A DNA stretch of 64,000 bases, taken from positions 186,001 to 250,000 of the forward strand of contig NZ_JAVKGN010000001.1 of the NCBI RefSeq assembly GCF_031432215.1, read 5' to 3'. The notes below the pieces were generated by a model. That model did not search any database. It had not been told where the DNA came from and worked only from the letters and a program-made list of their open reading frames with translations. The stretch comes from Halodesulfurarchaeum sp. HSR-GB (lineage in GTDB: Archaea; Halobacteriota; Halobacteria; Halobacteriales; Halobacteriaceae). Numbering within the stretch: position 1 is the first letter of the stretch; every line of letters starts with the position of its first letter. This document shows positions 17,417 through 26,576 of the stretch, piece after piece. Position numbers and translations under genes: made by a program.

Positions 17417-17862
17417 CACTGATCGGCCTCCCGGTAGTGGAATTTCCGACCCACGACCCGGTGGATGTGGACCGTCCCCGTTCCGTTGTCGCTCGCTTCC
17501 CGACTGGCTCGCCACAGCGGGCCGAAGTAGTCGGAAAGTGTTGCCTGCATCTCCGCGACGTGGGTCGCGTGCACGTGTGGATCCCAGTCGTCGCGGTTGC
17601 TCTCTCGGTGCTCGGCGTGGAGGGCGACCGTGTACTCGTCCTCGCGCTCGATCGCGGCGATCTGCCGGTAGGGGGTGTGGGCATAGAAGCCGCGGAACAG
17701 TTCGGTGACCGCCTCGACGGCCGTGTCGGGCAGCGGTGCAAATATCGGCTCGTCGTACGTGAGGGCCATCGACTCGACCTGGGCCGCCTCCGCCGCGGGC
17801 AGATCGCGGCCGGGATCCTGGCCATCGAACAACCAGACACTCGGTTCGGCTACCTGGGACAT
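17416..17862 (-). CDS. Conserved hypothetical protein, first gene of the AAA-VWA operon
   Basis: 148 residues, acidic, no membrane helix. I do not recognise a family. It has a cluster of histidines in DPHVHATHVAEMQ, aromatic-rich helices (RGFYAHTPYRQIAAI, LSDYFGPLWRA), and ends GRKFHYREADQ. The order (small protein, AAA ATPase, VWA protein) with a one-base overlap and a six-base gap suggests it is a cofactor, adaptor or substrate of the AAA-VWA chaperone. The start at ATG 17862 is preceded by a 120-nt gap shared with the convergent side of the DUF1405 gene. Confidence 0.65.
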   Translation of the reverse strand: MSQVAEPSVWLFDGQDPGRDLPAAEAAQVESMALTYDEPIFAPLPDTAVEAVTELFRGFYAHTPYRQIAAIEREDEYTVALHAEHRESNRDDWDPHVHATHVAEMQATLSDYFGPLWRASREASDNGTGTVHIHRVVGRKFHYREADQ

Positions 17863-17982
17863 CGTCGATCAGGTGGGGCCCGGCGACCGAGCAAAGGTGG
17901 TCGACCGGCACGATGCAACCGTGAGAGCGCGGGCGGAGGCGGGCATATCGATAGTTGGTCCCACGACCCCTCAAAATTGTTT

Positions 17983-18648
17983 CTATGACTCGGTCCCACG
18001 CCGGAGTTCGTCGATCCGGGTCGCAAGCGCGAGGAAGGTCGCGAGGAGCGTCAACGTCACGGCCGCCCCGGCCGCCAGGTCGTGAGCCGGGAGGTCATGA
18101 GTGAAGCCGCCGGCGACCTGTTCGGCCCGGAGCCAGGTGTGATGGAGCCGACCGGCGACGGGAATGAAGTAGTCAACGAGGTCGTTGAGCCCGTACCAGA
18201 ACGCGGCCACGGCCACCGCCGGGATCGAGAACGTGGCGTACCGGTGGATGACGAAGGCCTCGACGGCCATCGCGAGGTGGCTCGTGACGAGAAAGACGTA
18301 CAGCCAGGGTGCGACTCCGGCCGGGCCGTTGAGCACGAGCTGGACGAAGGGCGTCCAGAGCCCGAGCTTGAGCGCACCGAAAAAGCCCAGCGCGTGGAGC
18401 CAATCGGCGTCGAAATCAAAGCGGTAGGCCAGCAGGGAGAGCCCGACGAACAGCGTGGCAACGGGGCTGTCGGGGACGAGCGGCCAGGCCACGATCGGGG
18501 TCGCCGCGAACTGAATCCGGTAGTACCAGAAGCCAAAGGCGGTTCCGATGAAGTTGATCAGGGCGATCGGGACCGCAAATCGCAGGGCCAGATCCTCGAT
18601 GAGCCGGGGTAGCGGGGCGAGATACCACGGCGGACGCTCCGCGGACAT
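17983..18648 (-). CDS. DUF1405 integral membrane protein
   Basis: 221 residues with six or seven hydrophobic segments. Diagnostic stretches include FIGTAFGFWYYRIQFAATP, then SLLAYRFDFDADWLHALGFFG, LKLGLWTPFVQLVLNG and YGLNDLVDYFIP. This arrangement matches DUF1405 proteins of archaea and Firmicutes, whose function is unknown. The gene is divergent from leuA, sharing a 122-nt intergenic region; there is no sign of an operon with neighbouring genes. Confidence 0.82.
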   Translation of the reverse strand: MSAERPPWYLAPLPRLIEDLALRFAVPIALINFIGTAFGFWYYRIQFAATPIVAWPLVPDSPVATLFVGLSLLAYRFDFDADWLHALGFFGALKLGLWTPFVQLVLNGPAGVAPWLYVFLVTSHLAMAVEAFVIHRYATFSIPAVAVAAFWYGLNDLVDYFIPVAGRLHHTWLRAEQVAGGFTHDLPAHDLAAGAAVTLTLLATFLALATRIDELRRGTES

Positions 18649-18718
18649 GTTTCAGACCTGGGCGGCCGGTGTCAAAGCCGTACTGATCCCGACGCGATGG
18701 ACGTGCCGTGGTAGCACG

Positions 18719-18761
18719 TTCCCCGTCGAAGGGAAGACTTAACTGCGGGAGGGAACTTCCC
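18719..18761 (+). promoter_or_regulatory. leuA promoter with paired TTCCC/GGGAA inverted repeats around the TATA box
   Basis: The half-site TTCCC/GGGAA occurs four times: TTCCC at 18719-18723, GGGAA at 18731-18735, GGGAA at 18751-18755 and TTCCC at 18757-18761. They form two inverted repeats (spacers 7 and 1 nt) on either side of the TATA-like cttaac at 18738-18743. The ATG at 18771 is about 30 nt downstream of the TATA centre, so the downstream repeat would overlap the initiation region. This layout suits a repressor that blocks transcription factor B/TBP or polymerase entry. The regulator is not identified. Confidence 0.5.
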
Positions 18762-18770
18762 ACTGGTACG

Positions 18771-19998
18771 ATGACCCAGACTGAGGAGTCGCTCGGCGCA
18801 AGCTCGGGCGATCGAGTTCTTCCAGGGCACGTTAGCTACACGTAGCGAGTTCGAATCGGTCCGGATCTTCGATACGACACTACGTGACGGCGAACAGACC
18901 CCGCGCACATCCTTTTCCGAGGCTGACAAGCGAGAGATAGCCCAGATACTCGACCAGATGGGGACCCACGTCATCGAGGCGGGGTTCCCGGCGAACAGCG
19001 ACGCCGAACTCGAGGCGGTCCGTGACATCGCCCGCTCGACGGAGACGACCGTCGCTGGCCTGGCTCGCGTGGTCGAATCGGACGTCGAGGCGGCCATCGA
19101 GGCCGAAGTCGACATGATTCACGTCTTCGCGAGCACCAGCGACGTCCAGATCGAGGACTCCATGCACTCCAACCGTGAGGAGGTCAAGGAGCGCTCGGTC
19201 GCCGCCATCGAGCAGGCAAAACAGAGCGACGCCGAGGTGATGTTCTCGCCGATGGACGCCACCCGCACGGATCGGGATTACCTTGCCGACGTGCTTTCGG
19301 CCATCGACGACGTCGATGTGGACTGGGTAAACATCCCGGACACGACCGGGGTCGCCAGTCCCTCCCGATTCGCCGACCTGATCGGCTTCGTGGGCGAGCA
19401 CACCGACGCGCGAATCGACGTCCACACCCACGACGACTTCGGGATGGCGACGGCCAACGCCATCGCGGGCATCGAGGCCGGGGCCGATCAGGCCCAGGTC
19501 TCGATCAACGGCATCGGCGAGCGGGCCGGCAACGCCGCCTACGAGGAGGTCGTGATGGCCGCCGAGTCGATCTACGGCGCGGACACCGGGATCGACACGA
19601 CCCGGATCTCCGAAATCGCGGCCATCATCGAGGAGAAATCCGGGGTTCCGATCCCACCCAACAAACCGATCGTCGGGGAGAACGCCTTCTCCCACGAGAG
19701 CGGCATCCACGCCGCGGGCGTGATCGAGAACGCCGACACCTTCGAACCCGGGATCATGACCCCCGAGATGGTCGGCGCTCAGCGCGCCATCGTCCTGGGG
19801 AAACACACCGGAAGCCACGCGGTCCGGGACCACCTCGAGGAGGCGGGCTATGCCCCCACCGATGAAGAGGTCCGGGAGGTGACCGAGCGGGTGAAAAATC
19901 GGGCCGCGGAGAAACACACGATCACCGTCGAAGACCTCCACCGGATCGCCGCCAAGGTCGGGGTGGACCGTGCCGGGTCCACGGAGGTGCATGCGTGA
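18771..19998 (+). CDS. leuA: 2-isopropylmalate/citramalate synthase, reading frame shifted near the 5' end
   Basis: About 408 residues if one base is skipped. The catalytic TIM-barrel is clear: IFDTTLRDGEQTPRTSF, GTHVIEAGFPANSDAE, VFASTSDVQIEDSMHS, RIDVHTHDDFGMATANAI, NGIGERAGNAAYEE and the HESGIHAAG loop. The C-terminal allosteric domain of long LeuA enzymes is absent, as in short LeuA/citramalate synthases. The promoter-appropriate ATG at 18771 reads MTQTEESLGASSGDR and hits TAG at 18843. The catalytic frame is open from 18775 with IEFFQGTLATRSEFE but has no ATG, GTG or TTG before 18958, which lies beyond RDGEQ. Removing one G of GGG at 18806-18808 would join the frames. It heads the ilv-leu operon. 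Confidence 0.85.
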
Positions 19999-20013
19999 TG
20001 GGGACCGCAAGCC

Positions 20014-20178
20014 CTATATCGGGCCGTCGCCCACACTCGGGACAAGATGGCCCACACACGCATGCCCCGTCTCGCGTGTCCGGCCAGTATCGCGATCGTA
20101 GGGGCCTAGGGCCCCCAGTACACCACTTTCCTGACCCGACTGTAGCCCATCGCGGAGACAGTTCCCGCCACCTGGCGG
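20014..20178 (+). promoter_or_regulatory. Structured leader region before ilvB (TATA box plus four potential hairpins)
   Basis: The 223 nt between leuA and ilvB contain a TATA-like ctatat (20014-20019) followed by four stems. H1 at 20048-20086 pairs TGGCC with GGCCA and ACACGC with GCGTGT around a 12-nt loop. H2 at 20101-20115 is GGGGCC-TAG-GGCCCC. H3 at 20139-20162 pairs ACTGT with ACAGT. H4 at 20165-20178 pairs CCGCC with GGCGG around a 4-nt loop. ilvB starts 44 nt after H4. All other genes in this operon overlap, so a long structured gap here is striking. A cis-acting leader (attenuator or riboswitch-like) or a small RNA are the alternatives. No known riboswitch class was recognised. Confidence 0.5.
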
Positions 20179-20221
20179 CGATCGGTATCGACACGGAACC
20201 CACCGGACACGCACACGGACC

Positions 20222-21997
20222 ATGAGTAAATCCCACCCGACAAACGAATCAGAAGCCTCGGCAGACACAGAAGAGCTGTCGGAGGAAGCGAGCGACGAGC
20301 AGACAGCAAAAAAGACCAAAGGGGCCCATTCGGTCGTCACAGCCCTGGAGAAGGCCGAGGTAGAGATCACCTTCGGCGTCCAGGGCGGGGCCATCATGCC
20401 AGTTTATGACGCCCTGGCGGACTCGGATATCCACCACGTCTCGATGGCCCACGAGCAGGGGGCCTCGCATGCGGCCGACGCCTACGGGATCGTCTCCGGG
20501 AAACCGGGCGTCACGATCACGACGTCCGGGCCCGGCGCGACGAACCTGGTGACCGGCATCGCGGACGCCAACCTGGACTCGGATCCGATCGTCTCCCTGA
20601 CCGGCCAGGTCCCCCAGGACATGGTCGGCAACGACGCCTTCCAGGAGACGAACACCATGGGCATCACCTCGCCCATCACCAAGGCCAACATCTTCGCCAC
20701 CAGCCCGGACACGGTCGGTGACGACGTCGGAACGGCCCTGGCGCTGGCGGCGGAGGGGCGACAGGGGCCGACCCTGGTCGACCTGCCGAAGAACGTCACC
20801 ACGAGCGAGACCGAAGTCGAGCCGTCCGAACCGACAGTCCCGGAGGCCTACCAGGTGCCACCCGACGAGGCCGACCCCCACAGCGTCGAGGCGGCCGCCG
20901 AAACCCTGGCCGCGGCCGACCGGCCGCTGATCCTCTCGGGCGGCGGCGTGATCAAAAGCGAGGCCAGCGACCAACTGCGGGAGTTCGCGATCGAGTACGG
21001 TATCCCCGTGGTCACGACCATGCCCGGCCTGGGTTCGTTCCCCGAGGACAACGCTCTCGCGCTGGAGATGGGCGGCATGCACGGCACGGGCTATGCCAAC
21101 ATGGCACTGAGCCACTGTGACGTGCTGCTGGGGATCGGGACCCGCTTCGACGACCGGCTGACCGGCGGCATCGAGACCTTCGCCCCGGAGGCCGAGGTCA
21201 TCCACGTCGACATCGACCCCGCGGAGATCTCGAAGAACATCCACGCGGACTACCCGCTGATCGGCGACGCGGGAGCCGTGATCGAACAGCTCCACGCGGC
21301 CATGCCCGGCGAACCAGACGCGGAAGCCTGGCGCGACCGGACCATGGAGTGGAAGGCGACCTACCCGATGGGCTATGAAACCCCACAGGACGAGGCCGTC
21401 AAACCCCAGTTCGTCGTCGAGGCGATGGACGAGGCCGCCGCGGACGACGCGATCGTCACCACCGGCGTCGGCCAGCACCAGATGTGGGCCGCCCAGTACT
21501 GGACCTACACCGAACCCCGGACCTGGGTCTCCTCGAACGGCCTGGGCACGATGGGGTACGGTGCACCGGCAGCGGTCGGCGCGAAGCTGGCCGCCCCGGA
21601 CACCCAGGTCATCGCCTTCGAGGGCGACGGGTCCTTCCTGATGACCAGCCAGGCCATCGCGCCGGCCGTGCGCGAGAACCTGGACATCACCGTGGCGATC
21701 CTCAACAACAGCTACGTCGGGATGATCCGGCAGTGGCAGGACGCCTTCTACGACGAGCGTCGCTACGAGAGCGAGTGGGACTGGGGCCCGGATTTCGCGA
21801 CCCTGGCGGAGGCCTACGGCGCACAGGGCCTGCGGGCGATGGGCTACGACGAGATTCCCGAGGTGATCGAGGAGGCCTTTGCCTACGACGGCCCCTCGGT
21901 GATCGACTTCCACGTCGATCCCGTCGCGGACGTGTACCCGATGGTGCCAAGCGGTGGCAACAACGCGGAGTTCGCCCTGGAGGCCGATCACCTATGA
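20222..21997 (+). CDS. ilvB: Acetolactate synthase large subunit
   Basis: 591 residues, usual length for the family. A 40-residue acidic N-terminal extension precedes the catalytic core. Motifs seen: FGVQGGAIMPVYDAL (pyrimidine-binding domain start), the catalytic Glu in SMAHEQGASHAADAYG, TSGPGATNLVTGIADA, LTGQVPQDMVGNDAFQE, the FAD-associated central domain with GIGTRFDDRLTGG, and the TPP motif FEGDGSFLM ending in ILNNSYVGMIRQWQ. It condenses two pyruvates, or pyruvate with 2-oxobutyrate, for Val/Leu or Ile synthesis. It follows a structured leader, and its TGA overlaps the ilvN ATG. Confidence 0.95.
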   Translation: MSKSHPTNESEASADTEELSEEASDEQTAKKTKGAHSVVTALEKAEVEITFGVQGGAIMPVYDALADSDIHHVSMAHEQGASHAADAYGIVSGKPGVTITTSGPGATNLVTGIADANLDSDPIVSLTGQVPQDMVGNDAFQETNTMGITSPITKANIFATSPDTVGDDVGTALALAAEGRQGPTLVDLPKNVTTSETEVEPSEPTVPEAYQVPPDEADPHSVEAAAETLAAADRPLILSGGGVIKSEASDQLREFAIEYGIPVVTTMPGLGSFPEDNALALEMGGMHGTGYANMALSHCDVLLGIGTRFDDRLTGGIETFAPEAEVIHVDIDPAEISKNIHADYPLIGDAGAVIEQLHAAMPGEPDAEAWRDRTMEWKATYPMGYETPQDEAVKPQFVVEAMDEAAADDAIVTTGVGQHQMWAAQYWTYTEPRTWVSSNGLGTMGYGAPAAVGAKLAAPDTQVIAFEGDGSFLMTSQAIAPAVRENLDITVAILNNSYVGMIRQWQDAFYDERRYESEWDWGPDFATLAEAYGAQGLRAMGYDEIPEVIEEAFAYDGPSVIDFHVDPVADVYPMVPSGGNNAEFALEADHL

Positions 21998-22584
21998 CTG
22001 GTGAGAAGATGGCCGGCCCGGCCCCCGAGGACCGGGAGAAGCCGACAGGCCGCCGCAACTCACAGGGCATCCGCATCGACCCCAGAGCGGAAGCCGAGGC
22101 CAAACCGCGACGGACCGTGATCTCGGCCCTGGTCGATCACAAACCCGGGGTCCTCGCGAAGGTCTCCGGACTCTTCGCCCGTCGGCAGTTCAACATCGAG
22201 AGTTTGACTGTTGGGCCCACGGTCGATGAAACGATGGCCCGGATGACCATCGTCGTCGAGGAGCCCGAACCGGGCATCGAGCAGGCCAAACGTCAGCTCC
22301 GCAAGCAGGTCCACACCTGGTCGGTCCGAGAGGTCGAGGGCGCGATCGAGCGCGAACTCGCGCTGATCAAAGTCGACGGGCACGACCCCTCGGGGGTCGC
22401 CGCCCTCGCGGAGATGCACGGCGGGCAGGCCGTGCGGGCCGACGACGAGGTCGTCACGGTCGAGTTGACGGGGACAGAGGCAGAGATCGACGCCGCCATC
22501 GCGGCGTTCGAACAGTTCGGCGTCCACGAAGTCGCCCGCACGGGCACCGCCGCCCTCGCCAGCGGCACGCGATCCACAGCATGA
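21994..22584 (+). CDS. ilvN: Acetolactate synthase regulatory small subunit
   Basis: 196 residues from ATG 21994, which overlaps the ilvB stop (ATGA). The N-terminal ACT domain begins about residue 40 with [20 protein letters not shown] and continues [16 protein letters not shown], the valine-binding fold of IlvN/IlvH. A second regulatory domain with [21 protein letters not shown] follows. It confers feedback inhibition by valine and stimulates the large subunit. Compared with bacterial IlvH (about 160 residues), a disordered charged N-terminal extension of about 35 residues is present. Confidence 0.94.
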   Translation: MTGEKMAGPAPEDREKPTGRRNSQGIRIDPRAEAEAKPRRTVISALVDHKPGVLAKVSGLFARRQFNIESLTVGPTVDETMARMTIVVEEPEPGIEQAKRQLRKQVHTWSVREVEGAIERELALIKVDGHDPSGVAALAEMHGGQAVRADDEVVTVELTGTEAEIDAAIAAFEQFGVHEVARTGTAALASGTRSTA

Positions 22585-23588
22585 CTGAAGAATTCACCCG
22601 ACCGGTATACTACGACGAAGACGCGGACAGCTCACAGATCGACACGAAGACCGTCGCCGTCCTCGGCTACGGCAGCCAGGGCCACGCCCACGCCCAGAAC
22701 CTCGCGGACAGCGGGGTCGACGTGGTCGTCGGCCTCCGGGAGGATTCGTCCTCCCGGGACGCCGCCGAGGCCGACGGGCTCCGGGTCGCCACGCCCACAG
22801 CCGCGGCCGCCGAGGCCGATATCGTCTCGATGCTGGTCCCCGATACGGTCCAGCCCGCGGTTTACGAGGCCATCGAGCCCGAACTGGACGAGGGGGACAC
22901 CCTCCAGTTCGCCCACGGGTTCAACATCCACTACAACCAGATCGAGCCGCCCGAAGGCGTCGACGTAACCATGGTCGCCCCGAAGAGTCCCGGGCACCTG
23001 GTACGACGTAACTACGAGGCCGGTGAGGGCACGCCCGCGCTGGTCGCGATCTACCAGGACGAGACGGGCCAGGCCCTCGAAGAGGCCCTGGCCTACGCCC
23101 AGGGCATCGGCTGTGCCCGGGCCGGCGTCATCGAGACGAGCTTCCAGGAGGAGACCGAATCGGACCTCTTCGGCGAGCAGGCCGTCCTCTGTGGCGGGGT
23201 CACGAGCCTGGTGAAAACCGGCTACGAGACCCTGACCGAGAACGGCTACAGCCCCGAGATGGCCTACTTCGAGGTCCTCAACGAGCTCAAACTCATCGTG
23301 GATCTGATGTACGAGGGCGGGCTCTCCGAGATGTGGGACTCGGTTTCGGATACCGCCGAGTACGGCGGCCTGACCCGCGGCGACGTCGTCGTCGACGAGG
23401 AGGTCAAGGCGAACATGGAGGAGATCCTGGCGGAGATCCAGGACGGCGAGTTCGCCCGCGAGTGGATCGCGGAGAACCAGGCCGGGCGACCGTCCTACAC
23501 GCAACTCCGCAACGCCGAGAGCGAGCGGGAGATCGAAGAGGTAGGGGACCGCCTGCGGTCGATGTTCGCGTGGGCCGACGATGAGTGA
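22581..23588 (+). CDS. ilvC: Ketol-acid reductoisomerase, class I
   Basis: 335 residues, the length of class I KARI. The Rossmann motif is [20 protein letters not shown]. Other conserved blocks are [20 protein letters not shown], the Mg2+-binding [39 protein letters not shown] and [13 protein letters not shown]. The enzyme isomerises and reduces acetolactate or acetohydroxybutyrate. It overlaps ilvN by four bases and leuC by eight. Confidence 0.96.
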   Translation: MTEEFTRPVYYDEDADSSQIDTKTVAVLGYGSQGHAHAQNLADSGVDVVVGLREDSSSRDAAEADGLRVATPTAAAAEADIVSMLVPDTVQPAVYEAIEPELDEGDTLQFAHGFNIHYNQIEPPEGVDVTMVAPKSPGHLVRRNYEAGEGTPALVAIYQDETGQALEEALAYAQGIGCARAGVIETSFQEETESDLFGEQAVLCGGVTSLVKTGYETLTENGYSPEMAYFEVLNELKLIVDLMYEGGLSEMWDSVSDTAEYGGLTRGDVVVDEEVKANMEEILAEIQDGEFAREWIAENQAGRPSYTQLRNAESEREIEEVGDRLRSMFAWADDE

Positions 23589-24987
23589 GGGCACCCTGTA
23601 CGACCACGTCTGGAACGAGCACCTGGTCGAGACCCTGCCGACGGGCCAGGACCAGTTGTTCGTCGGGCTGCACCTGATCCACGAGGTCACGAGCCCCCAG
23701 GCGTTCGGGATGCTCCGGGAGCGAGACCTGGAGGTCGCGTTCCCCGAGCGGACTCACGCGACCGTCGATCACGTCATCCCGACGAAGGACCGGTCGCGAC
23801 CGCTCGAAGACGACGCCGCAGAGGAGATGCTCGCGGCCCTGGAGACGAACACCAGTGAGACCGGCATCACCTACTCCGGACCCGAAACGGGCGATCAGGG
23901 CATCGCCCACGTGGTCGGCCCGGAGCAGGGGCTCACCCAGCCGGGCATGACCATCGTCTGTGGCGACAGTCACACCGCCACCCACGGGGCCTTCGGCGCG
24001 CTGGCCTTCGGGATCGGCACGAGCCAGATCCGGGACGTCCTCGCGACTGGCTCGGTCGCCGCGGAGAAACACGACGTCCGGCGCATCGAGATCACGGGCG
24101 AGTTGAGCGAGGCCGCGACGGTCAAGGACCTCGTGCTCGGGCTTATCCGCGAACTCGGCACGGACGGCGGCGTGGGCTATGTCTACGAGTACGGCGGCCC
24201 CGTCGTCGAGGCCATGTCGATGGAGGAGCGGATGACCCTCGCGAACATGTCCATCGAGGGCGGTGCGACTGCGGGGTACATCAACCCCGACGAGACCACC
24301 TACGAGTACCTGCAGGGCCGCGACGCGGTCCCGGAGGGTGAGGCCTTCGAGGAGCGAAAGGCCTACTGGGAGTCGATCCGGTCGAACCCCGACGCGATCT
24401 ACGACGACGTAGTCGAGTTCGACGCCTCCCAGATCGAGCCGTCGGTCACCTGGGGGATCACCCCGGGGCAGGTCGTCGGCGTCACCGAGCCGATTCCGGC
24501 CCCGGCGGATCTCCCGGCCGGCCAGCGCGACGCCGCCGAGCGAGCCTACGAACACATGGACGTCTCGCCGGGCGAGACCATGGACGGCTACGGCGTCGAC
24601 GTGGTCTTCCTCGGTTCCTGTACGAACGGCCGGTTGCCCGACCTGCGGGCCGCCGCCGAGGTACTCGAGGGCCACGAGGTCGACCCGGACGTAGAAGCCC
24701 TGGCCGTGCCAGGGAGCCAGCGGGTCAAGGCTGCCGCCGAGGCGGAGGGCCTCGATTCGGTCTTCCGCGAGGCCGGCTTCGAGTGGCGTGACGCGGGCTG
24801 TTCGATGTGTCTGGGGATGAACGGCGACCGCCTGGAGGACGGCCAGGTTTCGGCCTCCTCGACGAATCGCAACTTCGTCGGCCGCCAGGGCAGCAAGGAC
24901 GGCCGGACGATCCTGATGAGTCCCGAGATGGTCGCCGCCGCGGCGATCGAAGGCGAAGTGACCGACGTGCGAACCCTCGACCAATGA
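23581..24987 (+). CDS. leuC: 3-isopropylmalate dehydratase large subunit
   Basis: 468 residues, typical LeuC length. Aconitase-family features: [16 protein letters not shown] near the N-terminus, [20 protein letters not shown], and the iron-sulfur cluster cysteines in [15 protein letters not shown] and [15 protein letters not shown]. The C-terminus has [20 protein letters not shown], the substrate-binding Arg region. It forms a heterodimer with LeuD to isomerise 2- to 3-isopropylmalate, and possibly citramalate in an isoleucine route. ATG 23581 lies inside the ilvC 3' end; the TGA overlaps leuD. Confidence 0.95.
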   Translation: MSEGTLYDHVWNEHLVETLPTGQDQLFVGLHLIHEVTSPQAFGMLRERDLEVAFPERTHATVDHVIPTKDRSRPLEDDAAEEMLAALETNTSETGITYSGPETGDQGIAHVVGPEQGLTQPGMTIVCGDSHTATHGAFGALAFGIGTSQIRDVLATGSVAAEKHDVRRIEITGELSEAATVKDLVLGLIRELGTDGGVGYVYEYGGPVVEAMSMEERMTLANMSIEGGATAGYINPDETTYEYLQGRDAVPEGEAFEERKAYWESIRSNPDAIYDDVVEFDASQIEPSVTWGITPGQVVGVTEPIPAPADLPAGQRDAAERAYEHMDVSPGETMDGYGVDVVFLGSCTNGRLPDLRAAAEVLEGHEVDPDVEALAVPGSQRVKAAAEAEGLDSVFREAGFEWRDAGCSMCLGMNGDRLEDGQVSASSTNRNFVGRQGSKDGRTILMSPEMVAAAAIEGEVTDVRTLDQ

Positions 24988-25610
24988 GCGACGAACCACC
25001 CGCCCCGCGTGTCACGTCCGTCAGCGGCACCGGGGTCCCGATCAGGGGCAACGACATCGACACCGACCAGATCCTGCCGGCCCGGTTTATGAAGGTCGTG
25101 ACCTTCGAGGGCCTGGGACAGTATGCCTTCTACGACCAGCGGGTCGAATCCGAGGACCCACACCCCCTCGAAGACGACCGGTTCCGCGAGGGCTCGATCA
25201 TGGCGGTCAACGCGAACTTCGGGTCGGGCTCCTCCCGCGAGCACGCCCCACAGGCGCTGATGCGCTGGGGCGTCGAGGGCCTGATCGGCGAATCCTTCGC
25301 CGAGATCTTCCGCGGGAACTGCCTCTCGCTTGGCCTGCCGACGGTCACCGCCGACAGCGAGACGGTGACCGAGATCCAGGACTGGATCGAGGCCAACCCG
25401 GACGGCGACATCGAGATCGACGTGGCCGAGGCCACGGTGACCTACGGCGACCAGGAGATCGACGTGGGGATCGACGACGCCCAGCAGCGGGCCCTGACCG
25501 AGGGCACCTGGGACACCACGGCCGTCATGCGAGCGAACTTCGAGCAGGTCCGTGAACGGGCCGCGGCCCTGCCCTACATCGAGGACGAGGAGATCCCGGA
25601 GGCACGATGA
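24984..25610 (+). CDS. leuD: 3-isopropylmalate dehydratase small subunit
   Basis: 208 residues from ATG 24984, which overlaps the leuC stop. The swivel-domain signature is present: [19 protein letters not shown], then [17 protein letters not shown] with the substrate-binding Ser-Ser-Arg, and [22 protein letters not shown]-terminal extension of about 30 residues (ending EDEEIPEAR) is longer than in archaeal-type short LeuD, resembling bacterial-length proteins. Confidence 0.94.
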   Translation: MSDEPPAPRVTSVSGTGVPIRGNDIDTDQILPARFMKVVTFEGLGQYAFYDQRVESEDPHPLEDDRFREGSIMAVNANFGSGSSREHAPQALMRWGVEGLIGESFAEIFRGNCLSLGLPTVTADSETVTEIQDWIEANPDGDIEIDVAEATVTYGDQEIDVGIDDAQQRALTEGTWDTTAVMRANFEQVRERAAALPYIEDEEIPEAR

Positions 25611-26575
25611 CCCACGAGATCGCCGTGATCCCCGGGGATGGCATCGGCAGCGAGGTCATTCCGGCCGCGATCGAAGTACTCGAGACCCTCGACGTGGACT
25701 TCGAGTTCACCGAGGCGGAGGCCGGCGACCACCTCCTCGAAGACGGGCGCGAGCCCCTTCCCGAAGCGACCGAAGCGCTGGCCGCCGAGGCCGACGCGAC
25801 GCTCTTCGGGGCGGCCGGCGAGACCGCCGCCGACGTGATCATCCCGCTCCGGGCCGCCGTCGACTCCTTCGTGAACGTCCGCCCCGCGCGAACGTACCCG
25901 GGGGTCGACGCGGTCAAGGGCGAGACCGACCTGGTTTTCCTCCGGGAGAACACCGAAGGCGTGTACGCGGGCCACGAGGACGACCTGAGCGAGAATCTCA
26001 GCACGCTGACCCGGGTCGTCACCGACGAGGCCGCCGAGCGACTGGGCGAGTACGCCTGTGAGTACGCCCCCGAGGGCTTCACCATCGCGCACAAGGCAAA
26101 CGTCATGCGGAAGACCGACGGCCGATTCCGCGACGCCGTCTCCCGCGTGGCCGAGGAGCACGGCGTCGAGACCGACGAGGTGCTCATCGACGCGCTGGCG
26201 ATGCACCTGGTCTTGCGCCCGGAGGAGTACGACGTGATCGTCACGCCGAACCTGGCCGGAGACGTGCTCTCGGATTTGGCGGCGGGGCTGGTCGGCGGCC
26301 TCGGCCTGCTCCCGAGTGCGAACGTCGGGCCGGAGCGGGCGCTGTTCGAGCCAGTTCACGGGTCGGCCCCGGACATCGCCGGCGAGGGTATCGCCAACCC
26401 CAGCGCGACGATCCTGAGTGCGGCGATGCTGCTTGACTACCTGGATGAACCGGAAGCGGCCGAACGCGTCCGCACGGCCGTCGAGGCGACCCTCGAAGCC
26501 GGCCCGCGGACGCCGGACCTGGGTGGCGACGGGACGACCGAGGACGTGACCCAGGCGATTCTCTCGCGACTGTAA
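25607..26575 (+). CDS. leuB: 3-isopropylmalate dehydrogenase
   Basis: 322 residues. Beta-decarboxylating dehydrogenase features: [20 protein letters not shown] at the N-terminus, [39 protein letters not shown] with the catalytic Lys, [24 protein letters not shown] with metal-binding Asp residues, and [13 protein letters not shown]. It completes the leucine branch, and homologs may also act in isoleucine synthesis via citramalate. ATG overlaps the leuD stop; it ends one base from the convergent thrB gene. Confidence 0.93.
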   Translation: MTHEIAVIPGDGIGSEVIPAAIEVLETLDVDFEFTEAEAGDHLLEDGREPLPEATEALAAEADATLFGAAGETAADVIIPLRAAVDSFVNVRPARTYPGVDAVKGETDLVFLRENTEGVYAGHEDDLSENLSTLTRVVTDEAAERLGEYACEYAPEGFTIAHKANVMRKTDGRFRDAVSRVAEEHGVETDEVLIDALAMHLVLRPEEYDVIVTPNLAGDVLSDLAAGLVGGLGLLPSANVGPERALFEPVHGSAPDIAGEGIANPSATILSAAMLLDYLDEPEAAERVRTAVEATLEAGPRTPDLGGDGTTEDVTQAILSRL

Positions 26576-26576
26576 G

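Noticed and set aside
14750..17422. Plus-strand opening of 890 codons
   Set aside because: It runs antisense across the VWA and AAA genes, which carry clear motifs. Length is an effect of high GC in the third position.
18772..18845. Short frame from ATG 18771 as a leader peptide for attenuation
   Set aside because: The encoded peptide MTQTEESLGASSGDRVLPGH is not rich in Leu, Val or Ile, and its latter part overlaps coding sequence continuous with leuA; a frameshift explains it better.
18958..19998. leuA annotated from ATG 18958
   Set aside because: That start would remove the RDGEQ active-site segment, so it cannot give a functional enzyme.
20249..21991. Minus-strand opening of 580 codons
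   Set aside because: Exact shadow of ilvB, which has all catalytic motifs.
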